A DNA stretch of 64,000 nucleotides from Deltaproteobacteria bacterium (lineage in GTDB: Bacteria > Desulfobacterota > Syntrophia > Syntrophales > Smithellaceae), in contig JAAYDW010000037.1 of NCBI GenBank assembly GCA_012729055.1, positions 119,028 through 183,027 of the forward strand, in the 5' to 3' direction. Positions 43,588 to 55,413 of the stretch are shown in pieces (position 1 is the stretch's first letter; each line of letters begins with the position of its first letter). Below the pieces are notes generated by a model, which did not search any database, was not told the origin of the DNA, and saw only the letters and a list, made by a program, of their open reading frames with translations. The position numbers were made by a program, and so were the translations under genes.

Positions 43588-43625
43588 CCCGAGGGGGCGC
43601 TGATTTGCGATCAGCCCCCCTCGGG
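43588..43625. terminator. GC-rich hairpin after gyrA
   Basis: CCCGAGGGGGCGCTGA and TCAGCCCCCCTCGGG form a long stem with one or two mismatches, starting 9 bases after the gyrA stop. It lacks a T-tract on the gyrA strand, so it may slow or end transcription, or act as an RNA stabiliser. Confidence 0.55.
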
Positions 43626-43633
43626 ATCAAGCA

Positions 43634-46150
43634 CTATTCTTCCGCTCCGCTTTCACCGTTTTCTGCAACGGCAGCGTCATCTCCGTTGCCGTTACCGTTG
43701 CCTTCGTCATCTTTCTCATCGGCCTCCGCTGTGGTTCTGGCGACGCCGACGAGTTTTTCATCCGGTTCCAGTTCAATGAGCTTGACGCCCTGCGTCACCC
43801 GGTGGTTGACCGGGACTTCCTGTACCCGCAGTCGGATGACCTTACCGGCGTTGCTGATCAGCATGATGTGTTCTTCACCCTGGACCTGCAGCACGCCTGA
43901 AACGCTGCCGACCTTCGGAACGGTTTTGAGATTGATAGTCCCCTTGCCGCCGCGCGACTGAACGCGGTATTCGTCAATGGGCGTGCATTTTCCGAATCCG
44001 TTTTCTGAAACGGTCAGCATGAACGTATTCTCGGCGGGAATTTCCACGCCGATCACGTCGTCGCCGTCGTCCAGATTGATGCCGCGCACACCGCGCGCCG
44101 TGCGTCCCATATCGCGCACTTCATCCTCGCGGAAGCGAATCGCCATGCCGAGCCGCGTCGCGAGGAAAATATCCTGATCGCCGTTGGTCAACTGGACATC
44201 TACCAGTTCGTCGTCGTCATCGATGGAAATCGCGATGATGCCGCCGGCCCGCGGATTGGAATACGCCGTGAGGTCGGTTTTTTTGATCGTGCCCTTTCTC
44301 GTGACCATCACGACAAATTTATCCGAAACAAATTCCCGCACGGGCAGCGTGGCGCTGACCTTTTCGCCCGGCGCCAGATTGACCAGGTTGACGATCGCTT
44401 TCCCCTTGGCGGCGCGTCCCGCCTGCGGAATCTGATAGACCTTGAGCCAGTAGACCTTGCCCAAATTAGTAAAGACCAGCAGATAATTGTGCGTGGAGGC
44501 GATGAAGATTTTTTCGACAAAATCCTCTTCCTTGGTGCCCATGCCGACCTTGCCGCGCCCGCCGCGGTGCTGGCTCTTGTATAGGCTCACCGCGTTGCGC
44601 TTGATGTAACCGGTATGGGAGATCGTCACGACCATGTCTTCTTCCACGATCATGTCTTCGATGTTGATGTCCTCGGTGCTGGCGACGATTTCCGTGCGGC
44701 GTTCGTCTCCGTACTTTTCCCTTATTTCAGTAAGCTCGTCGATGATGACCTGCAGTACCTTTTGCGGATCGGCCAGAATGCCGGCGAGTTTGGCGATGAG
44801 CGCCGTTACTTCCGCATATTCCGCGTCGATTTTTTCGCGCTCCAGGCCGGTGAGACGCTGTAGTCTCATTTCGAGAATGGCCTTGGCCTGGATTTCGGAA
44901 AGCTTGAACTTGAAGCACAAGAACTCGCTGGCTTCCGCCGGGTTCTTCGCCGATTTGATGACCTGAATGACTTCATCAATATTATTGAGAGCGATGATAT
45001 AGCCTTCCAAAATATGCGCCCGCTCCTTGGCGCGCGCCAGATCAAACTGCGTGCGGCGGACGACAACCTCCTGACGGAACGCAATGAATCTCTCCAGAAC
45101 TTCCTTGAGGTTGAACACCACCGGCCGGCTGTCGGAAATCGCCAGCATGATGATGCCGAACGACACCTCCATTTGCGTGAATTTGTAAAGCTGGTTGAGA
45201 ATGACTGCGGAATTTTCGTCCCGCTTCAGATCGACCACCACCCGGATGCCTTCGCGATCCGATTCATCGCGCAAATCGGCAATGCCGGTAATTTTCTTGT
45301 CGCGTACCAGGTCGGCGATCTTCTCGATCAGTGCCGCCTTGTTCACCTGGTAAGGCAGTTCGGTGATGACGATGGTTTCTTTTTCGTTGCGGGCGTTCTT
45401 CTCAATGAGCGCGCGCGCCCGGACGCGGATGATGCCGCGGCCGGTTTTGTAGGCGGACAGAATTCCCTCGCGGCCGTTGATGAAGCCGGCTGTCGGAAAG
45501 TCCGGGCCGGGAATGTATTTCATCAGCTCTTCGACAATCAGCTTGGGGTTCCGGATGAGCGCGATTGTTCCGTTGATAATTTCCGTCAGGTTGTGCGGCG
45601 GAATGTTGGTTGCCATGCCAACCGCGATGCCCGAGGATCCGTTGAGCAGCAGCAGGGGTACGCGCGTGGCCAGAATGGACGGCTCCTGGAGGGATTCATC
45701 GTAGTTGGGAACGAAATCGACCGTATCCTTTTCCAGGTCGGCCAGGACGTCTTCCGAAATGCGGGCCAGGCGGACTTCCGTATAACGCATGGCGGCGGGA
45801 GGATCGTCGTCGATCGAGCCGAAGTTGCCCTGGCCGTCCACCATCGTGTAGCGCATGGAAAAATCCTGCGCCATGCGCACCAGTGTATCGTAAATAGCCG
45901 CATCCCCGTGCGGATGGTAACGGCCCATGATGTCGCCGACGATGCGGGCGGACTTGCGGTAGGGTTTGTTGTAGCGGTTGCCTCCTTCGTACATGGCATA
46001 CAGAATCCGGCGGTGCACCGGTTTCAGGCCGTCGCGCACATCGGGAATCGCGCGCCCGATGATCACGCTCATGGCGTAGTCCATGTAGGACTTCTTCATT
46101 TCGTCTTCTATATTCACCAGCGTATACTTATGGTGGATATCTCTTTCCAT
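43634..46150 (-). CDS. gyrA: DNA gyrase subunit A
   Basis: This 838-residue protein has the breakage-reunion domain with catalytic Tyr123 in [12 protein letters not shown]. The C-terminal six-bladed beta-pinwheel carries the GyrA-box [13 protein letters not shown], close to consensus QRRGGRG, which points to gyrase over topoisomerase IV. The quinolone-determining stretch reads [10 protein letters not shown], with Ala where E. coli has Ser83. The tail is acidic ([15 protein letters not shown]), as in tails that modulate supercoiling. The gene follows gyrB closely. Confidence 0.98.
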   Translation of the reverse strand: MERDIHHKYTLVNIEDEMKKSYMDYAMSVIIGRAIPDVRDGLKPVHRRILYAMYEGGNRYNKPYRKSARIVGDIMGRYHPHGDAAIYDTLVRMAQDFSMRYTMVDGQGNFGSIDDDPPAAMRYTEVRLARISEDVLADLEKDTVDFVPNYDESLQEPSILATRVPLLLLNGSSGIAVGMATNIPPHNLTEIINGTIALIRNPKLIVEELMKYIPGPDFPTAGFINGREGILSAYKTGRGIIRVRARALIEKNARNEKETIVITELPYQVNKAALIEKIADLVRDKKITGIADLRDESDREGIRVVVDLKRDENSAVILNQLYKFTQMEVSFGIIMLAISDSRPVVFNLKEVLERFIAFRQEVVVRRTQFDLARAKERAHILEGYIIALNNIDEVIQVIKSAKNPAEASEFLCFKFKLSEIQAKAILEMRLQRLTGLEREKIDAEYAEVTALIAKLAGILADPQKVLQVIIDELTEIREKYGDERRTEIVASTEDINIEDMIVEEDMVVTISHTGYIKRNAVSLYKSQHRGGRGKVGMGTKEEDFVEKIFIASTHNYLLVFTNLGKVYWLKVYQIPQAGRAAKGKAIVNLVNLAPGEKVSATLPVREFVSDKFVVMVTRKGTIKKTDLTAYSNPRAGGIIAISIDDDDELVDVQLTNGDQDIFLATRLGMAIRFREDEVRDMGRTARGVRGINLDDGDDVIGVEIPAENTFMLTVSENGFGKCTPIDEYRVQSRGGKGTINLKTVPKVGSVSGVLQVQGEEHIMLISNAGKVIRLRVQEVPVNHRVTQGVKLIELEPDEKLVGVARTTAEADEKDDEGNGNGNGDDAAVAENGESGAEE

Positions 46151-46169
46151 TTTTTACTTCCTCTCTTGA

Positions 46170-48617
<2,448 letters not shown>

Positions 48618-48623
48618 TCAAAT

Positions 48624-49736
48624 TTATATTTTCAGCGGCATGACGATACACAGGTAATTATCGCCATCCGCCGGTTTAATGAGGGTCGGCTTCAAGCCTA
48701 CTCCCACTTCCATGATGATGCTGTCCGGAGAAATGACGGATACGGCATCAATGACATAATTCACATTGAATCCGACGTCCATGTCTTCTCCCGTGTAACT
48801 GATATCGATTTCTTCCGTGGCTTCACCGACATCCAGGTTCGTGGAATTGAGCGTCATCTTCCCGGCGGTAAAAGAAATAATCACGCCGCTGTAGCGCTCC
48901 GATGAAACGACATTCATTCTCCGTAATGCATGGAGAAAGGTTTCCTTGTCCAAAACGACGGCTACACCCTTTTCCGTGGGAATCACGCGCTTGTAATCCG
49001 GATAATCCGCGTCCACCAAATTGACTTTAAGAATGGTATTTTCCGTTTTCACCACAAACATGTTCTTGTGAATGCCCACGCTGACATTCTCATGAACGTC
49101 CGTTATTTTCTTGACCTCCATCAACCCTTTGCGGGGAATGATCACGCCTTTGATAAGTTCGGGACAGGGTTCCGGCGTCTGAACTTTTGCCACCGCCAGA
49201 CGATGTCCATCTGTCGCCACCATTCTCCAGATATGGTTTGTTCCATCGGATGCCGTCTCCAAAAGAACGCCGTTGAGATTTTTCCTACTCTCATCGAACG
49301 CCATGGCAAATGACGTTTTATTAATCAGTTCCTTAACGGCGGATCCGGGAATATTGAAAAACGGAACATTCTGGCTGTCGCCGACGCTTGGAAAATCGTC
49401 CGCCGGCAATCCCGGTATCTTGTAAACGGCGCGCTGGCAAGTCACCTTGACGATGTTATTGGCGCTTTTGATGAAATGCACGATGTCGCCCTGGATTTCC
49501 CGAACCATTTCATAAAGCTTCTTGGCGGACAAAGTGATTTCCCCTTTTTCGGCAATATCCGCTTCGTAATCGGAAATAAGACTGATTTCCCGGTCGGTGG
49601 CGATGATTTTCAACTTATTATGCTCTGCTTTTAGAAGTACATTATTCAAAATGGGTGTCGTTGTCTTTTTTTCAACAATACCTAGAGTCTTTTGAATACC
49701 GTCCAAGAAGGTATTTCTGCTGATTTTAAATTCCAT
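48624..49736 (-). CDS. dnaN: DNA polymerase III beta sliding clamp
   Basis: This 370-residue protein shows three tandem clamp domains, beginning MEFKISRNTFLDGIQKTLGIVEKKTTTPIL. The C-terminal part ends SPDSIIMEVGVGLKPTLIKPADGDNYLCIVMPLKI, matching the clamp's peptide-binding pocket and terminal MPxRL-like strand (here MPLKI). It tethers the replicative polymerase. It lies downstream of dnaA behind an AT-rich spacer with DnaA boxes. Confidence 0.97.
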   Translation of the reverse strand: MEFKISRNTFLDGIQKTLGIVEKKTTTPILNNVLLKAEHNKLKIIATDREISLISDYEADIAEKGEITLSAKKLYEMVREIQGDIVHFIKSANNIVKVTCQRAVYKIPGLPADDFPSVGDSQNVPFFNIPGSAVKELINKTSFAMAFDESRKNLNGVLLETASDGTNHIWRMVATDGHRLAVAKVQTPEPCPELIKGVIIPRKGLMEVKKITDVHENVSVGIHKNMFVVKTENTILKVNLVDADYPDYKRVIPTEKGVAVVLDKETFLHALRRMNVVSSERYSGVIISFTAGKMTLNSTNLDVGEATEEIDISYTGEDMDVGFNVNYVIDAVSVISPDSIIMEVGVGLKPTLIKPADGDNYLCIVMPLKI

Positions 49737-49794
49737 CCTTTCCTCCTATGGTATTAGTTCTTTAGTTTCTTAACTTAAATATACAAAAACAGTA

Positions 49795-49912
49795 TTAGTA
49801 ATATGGCCTGTGGATATGTGGATTTAAAAATTTTCACTAATGATTTCTGTAATATTTTTTTAAATCCCTGTTGATGGTTTGTGCAAATCCCTTCTACGTT
49901 TTGTGGATAACA
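49795..49912. other. oriC: probable chromosomal origin (oriC) between dnaA and dnaN
   Basis: A DnaA box TGTGGATAA (49902-49910, overlapping the dnaA 3' end) is a perfect reverse complement of TTATCCACA. TGTGGATAT (49809-49817) and TGTGGATTT (49817-49825) lie next to each other in the same orientation. Between them is a run of A/T (TAATATTTTTTTAAATCC and neighbours), suited to unwinding. A further box-like TTATTCACA lies in the dnaA-parB spacer at 51252. The gene context dnaA/dnaN/gyrB/parAB supports an origin here. Confidence 0.7.
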
Positions 49913-51240
49913 CTATCTTCAATTTCCTGGACCATCTTTTTAAAGTTCGTGTCCGAATCCATAGCATTCAGGATTTTATTATTGGCGTATATCACCGTGG
50001 AATGATCCCGGCCGCCAATTTTTTGACCTATATCCGGATAAGAGAAATTTGTCAGTTTTCTGGCGAGGTACATGGAAATCTGCCGGGCCAGCACCAAGTT
50101 TTTGTTTTTATTGTGGGCTTTAATGTCCGCGATTTTGACATTCATTTTACCGGCAACGGTTTTTATGATTTCCTCCACACTGACATCCTCTTTATTATTG
50201 TGCTTTACAAGCTGCTTCAAAACCTCCTTTACCAGATCCAAATCGATTTTCCGGTTGGTCAGCGACGAATAAGCGGCAATCCGCACCAGAAATCCCTCCA
50301 GTTCCCGGATATTGGACTCAACGTGCGAGGCGATATACTGTGCGGTGGAGGAAGACAGTTCAATTTTGTTTTCCTGCATTTTCTTTTCAATAATAGCGAT
50401 CTTTGTTTCTATTTCCGGCGGCTGGATGTCGGCGATCAGCCCCCATTCAAAGCGCGAGCGCAGCCTTCCCTCCAGATTTGGAATATCCTTTGGAAATTTG
50501 TCGGATGTGACCACAATCTGCTTGCCGGAATCATGCAGCGTGTTGAACGTATGAAAAAATTCTTCCTGGGTTCTGTCCTTGCCGGCCAGAAACTGAATGT
50601 CATCAATCAGCAATGAACCGATATTCCTGTATTTTTCCCGAAATTTCGGCATTCGGTCGTAGCGGATGGAATTAATCATTTCATTCATGAAAGCTTCTGC
50701 GGAAACGTACATAACATTTATATCCGGATGACTGGCGATGGTCATCAGACCGATCGCGTTTAGCAGGTGGGTTTTGCCCAGACCGGATCCCCCATAGATA
50801 AATAGGGGATTATAATTTTTTGCCGGCTGCTTGGCAACGGCGATGGAAGCGGCATGGGCAAACTGGTTGGATTGTCCGACGACAAAGCGGTCAAACGTAT
50901 AATTACTATTTAGCAAAGATATACTTTTGCTCCTGGCGGCAGTCGGCGCTCCCGCATTCGCTTCAAAAGGCAGTTGAGCCGGTTCAGGCTTTTTTTCCTT
51001 TTCCTTACTTAACACGAAATCAATATCGACGCTGATGCCGACGACACTGTGCAGCGTGTTCTTGATCATGGGCAGATAATTATCCATGAGCCAGTCCTTG
51101 AAAAATTTATTCGGAACGCCCAGTTGAACGCACTTATCCTCCATGGCGATGATTTTAATCGGTTTTATCCAGGTGTCAAAATTTTGCTTTGACACTTTTT
51201 CCTGAATGATTTTAGTGGCTTTATCCCACACAGCTTCCAT
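49894..51240 (-). CDS. dnaA: chromosomal replication initiator DnaA
   Basis: The 448-residue protein has domain I (MEAVWDKATKIIQEKVSKQNFDTWIKPI), a short linker, AAA+ domain III with Walker A GGSGLGKTHLL (150-160) and Walker B LLIDDIQF, and a C-terminal DNA-binding helix-turn-helix (GGRDHSTVIYANNKI) that reads DnaA boxes. It binds oriC and opens DNA. It is transcribed from upstream, behind the parA-parB genes. Confidence 0.98.
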   Translation of the reverse strand: MEAVWDKATKIIQEKVSKQNFDTWIKPIKIIAMEDKCVQLGVPNKFFKDWLMDNYLPMIKNTLHSVVGISVDIDFVLSKEKEKKPEPAQLPFEANAGAPTAARSKSISLLNSNYTFDRFVVGQSNQFAHAASIAVAKQPAKNYNPLFIYGGSGLGKTHLLNAIGLMTIASHPDINVMYVSAEAFMNEMINSIRYDRMPKFREKYRNIGSLLIDDIQFLAGKDRTQEEFFHTFNTLHDSGKQIVVTSDKFPKDIPNLEGRLRSRFEWGLIADIQPPEIETKIAIIEKKMQENKIELSSSTAQYIASHVESNIRELEGFLVRIAAYSSLTNRKIDLDLVKEVLKQLVKHNNKEDVSVEEIIKTVAGKMNVKIADIKAHNKNKNLVLARQISMYLARKLTNFSYPDIGQKIGGRDHSTVIYANNKILNAMDSDTNFKKMVQEIEDSVIHKT

Positions 51241-51251
51241 AAAACAACCCT

Positions 51252-51287
51252 TTATTCACAGCCCTATCAACACCTGTTGATAGGGCT
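51252..51287. other. dnaA-parB spacer: DnaA-box-like TTATTCACA and a perfect 13-bp palindrome
   Basis: TTATTCACA (51252-51260) fits the relaxed DnaA-box consensus. It overlaps AGCCCTATCAACA (51260-51272), which pairs perfectly with TGTTGATAGGGCT (51275-51287) across two bases. There is no T-tract for the parB side. It may be a terminator or a protein-binding palindrome, perhaps part of a two-part origin. Confidence 0.5.
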
Positions 51288-51298
51288 TAAAATGTTTC

Positions 51299-52156
51299 TT
51301 ACAGTTCATCAAGAAGGTAACGCGCCAGACGGTTGAGTTCATCCATGGACGAATAGCGAATTTCAATTGCGCCCTTCCTGGACGAACCCCTGAGATTGAC
51401 CCGGGCCATGCATTTGGCGGAAAGCTGCTTTTCCAGGTCCGCCATAAAACGGTCCCGCGCGGCAACTTTTTTTTCTCCGGGTTTTTGCTTTAGTTTACCG
51501 ATGAGCTTTTCGGTTTCCCGGACATTCAATTCCTTTTTCAGGAGAAGATCCAGCACAACGATCTGCTCCTCCTGTGTGGGCAGCGCCAGCAGGCAACGCG
51601 CGTGACCCGGCGTAATTTTCTGTTCCAGCAGGGCATTTTTCACCCGGGGCGGCAGTTTTAAAAGCCGGATCGTGTTCGTGATCGTGGAACGGTCTTTACC
51701 GACCTGCAGGGATATTTCTTCCTGAGACAGGCGAAATTTTTCCATCAACGTTACATACGCTTCCGCCTCTTCCAGCGGATTCAGCTCCTCGCGCAGCAGA
51801 TTTTCAATCAGCGATATTTCCGCCGCTTCCATATCCGTGGCGTTGCGGACAACGATCGGCACCTCGTGGAGACCCGCCGCCTGCGCCGCGCGCCAGCGTC
51901 GTTCCCCGGCGATGATTTCATAGCCGCCGTCTACTTTCCGGACGATGATCGGCTGAATAATGCCTTTCTGCTTGATCGAGGCAATGAGCTTTTTCTGATC
52001 TTCATCATCAAAGCGTTTACGGGGTTGATACGGGTTCGGGTGCAGCTCCTCAAGGCCGCAGGTATTGACGGAGGTTTTCTTTCCCGCTTCATTGTCCAGC
52101 AGGTCTGAAAATATCGCGCCCAGTCCCTTGCCCAGTGCATCTTTTTTTTGCGCCAT
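51299..52156 (-). CDS. parB: chromosome partitioning protein ParB
   Basis: The 285 residues have the ParB/Spo0J layout: an N-terminal LGKGLGAIF, a CTPase ParB domain with LHPNPYQPRKRFDD and GERRWRAAQAAG, and a helix-turn-helix (LSQEEISLQVGKDRSTITNTIRLLKLP) that reads parS. The C-terminal dimerisation domain ends RLARYLLDEL. It loads at parS as a CTP-dependent clamp; a perfect parS lies at 25939. Its ATG abuts the parA stop. Confidence 0.97.
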   Translation of the reverse strand: MAQKKDALGKGLGAIFSDLLDNEAGKKTSVNTCGLEELHPNPYQPRKRFDDEDQKKLIASIKQKGIIQPIIVRKVDGGYEIIAGERRWRAAQAAGLHEVPIVVRNATDMEAAEISLIENLLREELNPLEEAEAYVTLMEKFRLSQEEISLQVGKDRSTITNTIRLLKLPPRVKNALLEQKITPGHARCLLALPTQEEQIVVLDLLLKKELNVRETEKLIGKLKQKPGEKKVAARDRFMADLEKQLSAKCMARVNLRGSSRKGAIEIRYSSMDELNRLARYLLDEL

Positions 52157-52924
52157 TTACAACTCTCCCCGAAGAATTTCCTCAGCCAGCTCCATATAAG
52201 CTATGGCTCCCCGCGACTTTACGTCATACAGGAGGATCGGCAGGCCGTGACTGGGGCATTCCGACAACCGGACGTTGCGCGGAATGATGGTTTTAAAAAC
52301 CTTTTTTCCCAGGTGCTTGCGGACATCCTCCGTCACACGATGCGCCAAAGAATTGCGCGCATCGAACATCGTCAGCAAGATACCGCCCAAAGCCAGTCCG
52401 GGATTCAAATTCGCCTTCACCAGCTTGACCGTGTTAAGCAGATATCCCAGGCCTTCCATTGCGTAATACTCGCATTGCAAGGGAACAATCAGGGAATCCG
52501 CCGCCACCAGCGCGTTGACCGTCATGAAACCCATCGACGGCGGGCAGTCGATAATAATAAAATCATAAGGCTTATCCATATTTTTGAGCAGTCTGCGCAG
52601 ACGACTTTCCCGGTTTTCCAGAGTGACGAATTCCACTTCCAGACCGATCAGATCCTGGTTGGAGGGGACCACATCCAGATCCGGAAGAGCCGTTTTCACG
52701 ATTACAGAATCGAGCGGCGCCTTTCCGATCATGGCGTGGTAGAAATTCGCCTGTTCATACCGCATCCTGTCAATGCCCAGACCGCTCGTGGAATTGCCCT
52801 GCGAATCGGCGTCAATGAGCAGCGTTTTCTTGCGGGCAGCAGCCAGCGAAGCGGACAAATTAATTGCTGTCGTCGTTTTGCCGACGCCGCCTTTTTGATT
52901 TGCGATGCATATGATTTTATTCAT
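52157..52924 (-). CDS. parA: chromosome partitioning ATPase ParA (Soj-type)
   Basis: This 255-residue ATPase has the deviant Walker A KGGVGKTTTAIN, the A' motif CPPSMGFMT near residue 118, and Walker B-like sequence near LDVVPSN. It has no N-terminal extension, as in chromosomal Soj proteins. It drives origin segregation together with ParB and parS. It is upstream of parB with adjacent stop and start codons. Confidence 0.97.
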   Translation of the reverse strand: MNKIICIANQKGGVGKTTTAINLSASLAAARKKTLLIDADSQGNSTSGLGIDRMRYEQANFYHAMIGKAPLDSVIVKTALPDLDVVPSNQDLIGLEVEFVTLENRESRLRRLLKNMDKPYDFIIIDCPPSMGFMTVNALVAADSLIVPLQCEYYAMEGLGYLLNTVKLVKANLNPGLALGGILLTMFDARNSLAHRVTEDVRKHLGKKVFKTIIPRNVRLSECPSHGLPILLYDVKSRGAIAYMELAEEILRGEL

Positions 52925-53014
52925 TATTTATGTGTAAGTCTTTCACAAAAATTTCTTGGAAAAACTTATGTGAGGACTAACACAAAAACGGGTTTTTTAG
53001 AAGGCTTTTTTGCT

Positions 53015-53665
53015 TTATTTTGCCTTTTCGAAAAGAATAATTTTCCTTTCGGGACCGGGGAGCAGATCGCTCATATCATATTGATACAATTTATATTTTT
53101 TTGATACTGTTTTGTCGGCCGCGGTTTGCTCCAGCTCGGCTGTGACGGATGGTCCCTTGAAGGTTATCAACAGGCCGCCCGGGGCCAGTAAATCGTCTCC
53201 CAGAGCCAGTAATTGAGGCAGCTTCAGCGCGGCCCGCGAGATGGCGACGTCGAATTTCTCCCGCCACCTATCCTCCCGGATGATGTTTTCGGCGCGGTCG
53301 TGCAGGACGCAGACGTCCTCGAGCTGCATAAGACGGATGATATGCTTCAAAAAAGATACTTTCTTCCGGTTTGCTTCCAAAAGATGCAGCGAGAGGGACG
53401 GCAGGGCGATTTTCAGAGGAATTCCGGGAAATCCCGCGCCGCAGCCGATATCGATCACCCGGGCATTTGCCGGCTTGATGTAAGAGGCGGCAGTCAGGGA
53501 ATCCAGAAAGTGGCGTGTGACGATGTTGTCCGCCGTTTTTTCGGAGATCAGATTGATCCTGGCATTCCACAATCGGAGTTCTTTGTGGTAAAGATCAAAT
53601 AAGAAAAGCTGGTCCGGGCCGAGTCCGATCCCCAGTTTGGCGGCTTCCCGCTCAAGCGTCGACAT
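53015..53665 (-). CDS. rsmG: 16S rRNA (guanine-527-N7)-methyltransferase RsmG
   Basis: The start is the ATG at 53665 (MSTLEREAAKLGIGLG), since GGAG lies 6 bases before it. The 216 residues have the SAM motif VIDIGCGAGFPGIPLKIALP and the LLEANRKKVSFLKHI loop of RsmG/GidB. It methylates G527 of 16S rRNA. A place next to parAB at the origin is typical. The usual mnmG neighbour is not present here. Confidence 0.95.
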   Translation of the reverse strand: MSTLEREAAKLGIGLGPDQLFLFDLYHKELRLWNARINLISEKTADNIVTRHFLDSLTAASYIKPANARVIDIGCGAGFPGIPLKIALPSLSLHLLEANRKKVSFLKHIIRLMQLEDVCVLHDRAENIIREDRWREKFDVAISRAALKLPQLLALGDDLLAPGGLLITFKGPSVTAELEQTAADKTVSKKYKLYQYDMSDLLPGPERKIILFEKAK

Positions 53666-53723
53666 ATCTTTCTCCATGCGGGGGCCATAACAAAAATCGG
53701 ATAACGCCGCAACGGATAAATGC

Positions 53724-54398
53724 ATGAAGGAAAACCGGTATCACATCTCTTATGCGACGACTCCCCCGTCTTTACAGGGACGCTGGGAAGACAACGTCTG
53801 GCGGTCTGTTTTGCCGCTTTCCCTGGCCTGCTTTCACCCCGAAGGTAGCGCTCACCGTCCGCGCACTGAGTGCAAGCTGCTCTACGACGCCGATACTCTT
53901 TACGGCATTTTCCGCGTGGTGGACCGTTATGTGCGCGCAGTCCATACCGTTTTTCAAAGCCCCGTCTGGCGCGACAGCTGCGTGGAAATATTTGTTAAGC
54001 CCGAAAACGCCTTCGGCTATTTCAATTTCGAGTTCAACTGCGGCGGCGCTCTGCTGGCGTCCTACGTGACAGACCCGGCCCGTGCCGGAGAAGGCCTCCG
54101 GTCGTTTGTTCCGCTGGCTGCCGGGGACGATCTGCGAATCCGTCGCCATGCCAGCCTTCCGGCGACGGTTGATCCGGAAATTGACGCTCCGACGGTCTGG
54201 ACGCTCGAATTCGCCATTCCCATGACGGTTATGACCCATCATGCCAAAGGAACTAAAGCGCACTCGGGGCAGATCTGGCGGGCGAATTTTTATAAATGCG
54301 GCAATGAAACATCTCATCCCCACTGGGCGTCGTGGGCGCCGCTTTCCGCGCGCAATTTTCACGATCCGGCAAGTTTCGGCAGACTGGTGTTTTGCTGA
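53724..54398 (+). CDS. carbohydrate-binding module family 9-like protein
   Basis: The 224 residues match CBM9-like stand-alone proteins: RWEDNVWRSVLPLSLA at the start, a core with LYGIFRVVDRYVRAV and WRDSCVEIFVKP, and ending PASFGRLVF. There is no signal peptide, so it is likely cytoplasmic despite the binding fold. The ligand is unknown. It is divergent from rsmG. Confidence 0.8.
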   Translation: MKENRYHISYATTPPSLQGRWEDNVWRSVLPLSLACFHPEGSAHRPRTECKLLYDADTLYGIFRVVDRYVRAVHTVFQSPVWRDSCVEIFVKPENAFGYFNFEFNCGGALLASYVTDPARAGEGLRSFVPLAAGDDLRIRRHASLPATVDPEIDAPTVWTLEFAIPMTVMTHHAKGTKAHSGQIWRANFYKCGNETSHPHWASWAPLSARNFHDPASFGRLVFC

Positions 54399-54510
54399 CC
54401 GTTTGAAAATGCGGATTTTCCCGGAGACGTTTTCCTTTTAAAATTCCGCGTGCATTTTCCCCGCAGCAGTTTTATAGAAGGCCCCGATCGATGATCAGGG
54501 AGAAAGCTTT

Positions 54511-55251
54511 ATGTCCGCGGAGGCTAAAACGAAAAACATCAGCGTGGTTTTGTACAAACCCAAGTATGCGGGCAATGTCGGCTCCGTTGCCCGCGCCGCG
54601 AAAAACATGGGCATGACCGAGCTTGTCGTGGTGGGTACGGCCGATCTTGACCGGGAAGCGATGGAGAAGCGTTCCACGCATCTGGCGGCGGATGTACTGG
54701 ACCGGATCCTGTATTGTGATTCGCTTCCGGAGGCGCTCGGGCGCTTCAACTATATTGTCGGCACCACTGCCCGTCTGGGCAAGGCCCGGGGGCCTTTTGT
54801 GTCGCCGCGGGCGGCTGCCGGCAAAATCGCCGGACTGGCGCAGAACAACAAGGTGGCGCTGCTCTTTGGCCCGGAGGACACGGGCCTTGCCAACGACGAG
54901 CTTGCGCTCTGTCATAGCGTCGTGACCATTCCGACGTCGCGGGAGTTCACGTCGCTCAATCTATCACAGGCGGCGATGATCGTGTGCTATGAAATTTTTG
55001 TGGCGCTGTCGTCAGGACGTCCGGGCGCCGCCCCTCCCAAACTGGCTTTGGCCTCCGAGCTGGAAGGAATGTACGATCAAATCCGTGAGCTCCTTTCGCG
55101 CATCGGCTTTCTCAATTCCCAAAATCCGAATTACTGGATGCTGGACATCCGCCGCTTTTTTTCCCGCGCCGGGCTTTTGTCGCGCGAAGTGAAGATTCTC
55201 CGCGGCATATGCCGGCAGATCGACTGGTCCGTGTCCAACAAAAAGACTTGA
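54511..55251 (+). CDS. trmJ: tRNA (cytidine/uridine-2'-O-)-methyltransferase TrmJ
   Basis: The 246-residue SPOUT enzyme has ISVVLYKPKYAGNVGSVARAAKNMG, the TrmJ opening, and the knot motifs ALLFGPEDTGLANDEL and LNLSQAAMIVCYEIF. GGGAGAAAG precedes the ATG. TrmJ makes Cm32/Um32 in tRNA. A C-terminal extension (YDQIRELLSRIGFLNSQNPNYWMLDIRR) matches the helical tail of the family. Confidence 0.93.
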   Translation: MSAEAKTKNISVVLYKPKYAGNVGSVARAAKNMGMTELVVVGTADLDREAMEKRSTHLAADVLDRILYCDSLPEALGRFNYIVGTTARLGKARGPFVSPRAAAGKIAGLAQNNKVALLFGPEDTGLANDELALCHSVVTIPTSREFTSLNLSQAAMIVCYEIFVALSSGRPGAAPPKLALASELEGMYDQIRELLSRIGFLNSQNPNYWMLDIRRFFSRAGLLSREVKILRGICRQIDWSVSNKKT

Positions 55252-55294
55252 CATGAAAGGCATTTTGCAGTTCATAGCTTTCGCAGACGGCGGA

Positions 55295-55334
55295 CCCGAA
55301 CGCCCCGCCGGGTGTTTCGGGGCCTCGCCTTTTT
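55295..55334 (+). terminator. possible terminator after trmJ
   Basis: CCCGAA (55295-55300) and TTCGGG (55316-55321) frame an imperfect GC-rich hairpin, with TTTTT at 55330-55334 some bases later. The spacing to the T-run is longer than usual. Confidence 0.35.
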
Positions 55335-55413
55335 GAGCGGCCGACTTCCAAAGATACTTTTGTAAGAACACGCAACCGTTGATTGAACTTTTTTTACGGA
55401 GGACTACTTCAGT

